Of a stretch of DNA of 64,000 nucleotides, positions 62,942 to 64,000 are shown piece by piece. How positions within the stretch are numbered: position 1 is the first letter of the stretch; every line of letters begins with the position of its first letter. The stretch covers positions 127,605 through 191,604 of the forward strand of contig NZ_RDOJ01000003.1 of assembly GCF_003687725.1 (NCBI RefSeq), in the 5' to 3' direction. Position numbers and translations under genes: made by a program. The notes beneath the pieces were generated by a model that was not told the origin of the DNA, did no database searches, and saw nothing but the letters and a program-made list of their open reading frames with translations. The DNA comes from Faecalibacter macacae. Lineage in GTDB: Bacteria > Bacteroidota > Bacteroidia > Flavobacteriales > Weeksellaceae.

Positions 62942-63826
62942 TTAGTTGATAGGCATTAACATATCAACAACTTCTTTTAGTTTGTTTTTCATCTTTGTAC
63001 GATGAACGATCATATCTACAAATCCTTTTTCTAATAAGAATTCAGAAGTTTGGAACCCTTCTGGTAAATCGCGACCGATTGTTTCTTTAATTACACGAGG
63101 TCCTGCAAATCCGATTAACGCACCTGGCTCTGCCATAATAACATCACCAATTGATCCGAAAGAGGCAGTAATACCACCAAAAGATGGATTCGTTAAAATC
63201 GTAATGTATGGAATTTGGTGATCAGATAACTGAACTAATTTTGCTTCTACTTTTGCTAATTGCATTAAAGAGATAGCAGCTTCCATCATACGAGCTCCTC
63301 CAGATTGTGTAATGATAACAAATGGAACTTTATGTTTGATACTATAATCAATTGCACGTGCAATTTTTTCTCCCATTACAGATCCTAAAGAACCACCGAT
63401 AAATTTAAAATCCATACAAGAGATTACGATATCTCTCCCGTTAACTTTTCCTACACCATTACGGATAGAATCTGTTAAACCTGTTTTCTTTTTAATTGAT
63501 TTTAATCTATCAACGTATGGTTGTGTATCTGTCCAATTTAATGGGTCTTTACTTTGTACGTTAGCGTCTAACTCTGTGTATTTTCCGTCATCAAATAAGA
63601 TTTCGAAATATTCTTCAGAACCGATTTGTACGTGGTGATCGTCCTCTGGGCTAACATAACAATTTGCTTTTAACTCTTCTGTTTCAATAATTTTACCAGA
63701 TGGAGTTTTATACCATAATCCTTTCTGAACATCTTTTTTAGACTCAGTAGGAGTAGTGATATTCTTTTTACGTCTTATAAACCAAGGCATACTTTCTTTA
63801 TTTTTATGTGGGTTAGAATCAGTCAT
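62942..63826 (-). CDS. accD: Acetyl-CoA carboxylase carboxyltransferase subunit beta
   Basis: AccD and AccA form the carboxyltransferase that makes malonyl-CoA for fatty acid synthesis. The crotonase-like core has [33 protein letters not shown] and [17 protein letters not shown]. At the N-terminus the zinc ribbon of the E. coli protein is recognisable in outline but its four cysteines are replaced (Thr41, Gly44, Ser59, Asp62). The start at 63826 is used; the internal ATG at 63790, giving MPWFIRRKK, resembles family starts more and may be the real one. It lies 15 bases after the aldolase gene. Confidence 0.95.
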   Translation of the reverse strand: MTDSNPHKNKESMPWFIRRKKNITTPTESKKDVQKGLWYKTPSGKIIETEELKANCYVSPEDDHHVQIGSEEYFEILFDDGKYTELDANVQSKDPLNWTDTQPYVDRLKSIKKKTGLTDSIRNGVGKVNGRDIVISCMDFKFIGGSLGSVMGEKIARAIDYSIKHKVPFVIITQSGGARMMEAAISLMQLAKVEAKLVQLSDHQIPYITILTNPSFGGITASFGSIGDVIMAEPGALIGFAGPRVIKETIGRDLPEGFQTSEFLLEKGFVDMIVHRTKMKNKLKEVVDMLMPIN

Positions 63827-63841
63827 TGCTGCACCAATGAA

Positions 63842-64000
63842 TTATCCTAAAGTGTTTACATTATTTAGATCGTGGAAAGCTTGAATCATTCTTTCTTTGA
63901 ATGAAACTTCACCTGCACGTAACCATACACGTGGGTCGTAGTATTTTTTGTTAGGAACTTCAGCTCCTTCTGGGTTACCAATTTGTCCTTGTAAATATGC
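63842..64000 (-). CDS. fbaA: Class II fructose-bisphosphate aldolase, C-terminal fragment
   Basis: Only the last 52 residues are in the window; the gene continues beyond the right edge. The stretch NKKYYDPRVWLRAGEVSFKE followed by an ending like FHDLNNVNTLG is typical of the C-terminus of zinc-dependent class II aldolases, which split fructose 1,6-bisphosphate. It precedes accD on the same strand, so the two are probably cotranscribed. Confidence 0.88.
   Translation of the reverse strand, partial: AYLQGQIGNPEGAEVPNKKYYDPRVWLRAGEVSFKERMIQAFHDLNNVNTLG

Overview
The window is chromosomal DNA from a member of the Bacteroidota, most likely class Flavobacteriia and perhaps near Weeksellaceae/Empedobacter. 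The evidence is the low GC content, promoters with TAnnTTTG -7 boxes, weak ribosome binding sites, gldKLMN of the type IX secretion system (T9SS), two proteins with T9SS C-terminal sorting domains, a type III glutamine synthetase, malate:quinone oxidoreductase, and families largely confined to Bacteroidota (DUF4293, DUF2851). The genus is inferred; nothing in the window proves it.

Layout. 1-10.5 kb: dcw cell wall and division cluster, murE(end)-mraY-murD-ftsW-murG-murC-ftsQ-ftsA-ftsZ, closed by a strong terminator. 10.5-16.2 kb: YqeY-like protein, RlpA-like protein, mqo, a short RDD protein, groEL and groES. 16.3-25 kb, minus strand: a lipoprotein/secreted metalloprotease pair, then miaB, a sigma-54 activator, lptE, a protein with long Glu-rich 31-residue repeats, and secG. 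25-34.5 kb, plus strand: membrane protein, topA, an arginase-fold protein lacking its metal ligands, and gldK-gldL-gldM-gldN. 34.6-40.1 kb: a phosphatase/nuclease-fold protein, an FAD oxidoreductase, a small membrane protein, an ABC-F ATPase and a patatin-like lipase. 40.2-41.4 kb: an array of eleven tRNA genes (6 Gly-UCC, 5 Leu-UAA). 41.5-62.4 kb: lipoprotein, rho, DUF4293, glnA (type III), a T9SS cargo protein, prfA, DUF2851, PspC-like, a triple HhH protein, an M16 protease, crcB, an FAD oxidoreductase, a chagasin-like inhibitor with a second lipoprotein facing a C1 cysteine protease, an Omp85-like protein and small proteins. 62.4-62.9 kb: a second tRNA cluster of four genes on the minus strand whose distal part is an inverted copy of the end of the first. 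62.9-64 kb: accD and the end of a class II fructose-bisphosphate aldolase gene.

Working together: the dcw genes overlap or nearly touch and form one transcription unit linking lipid II synthesis to the FtsQ/A/Z divisome. GldK-N build the T9SS motor and ring that would export the two sorting-domain proteins found here. LptE, SecG and the Omp85-like protein serve envelope export. Most of the window is core genome; no prophage, insertion sequence, CRISPR array or defence island was recognised.

I did not find a clearly new multi-gene system. The best leads are the duplicated and inverted tRNA arrays that could allow a 21-kb inversion, the candidate inhibitor/cysteine protease group at 56.9-59.0 kb, the lipoprotein coupled to a T9SS metalloprotease, the 31-residue Glu-rich repeat protein between lptE and secG, and the arginase-like pseudoenzyme before the gld operon.
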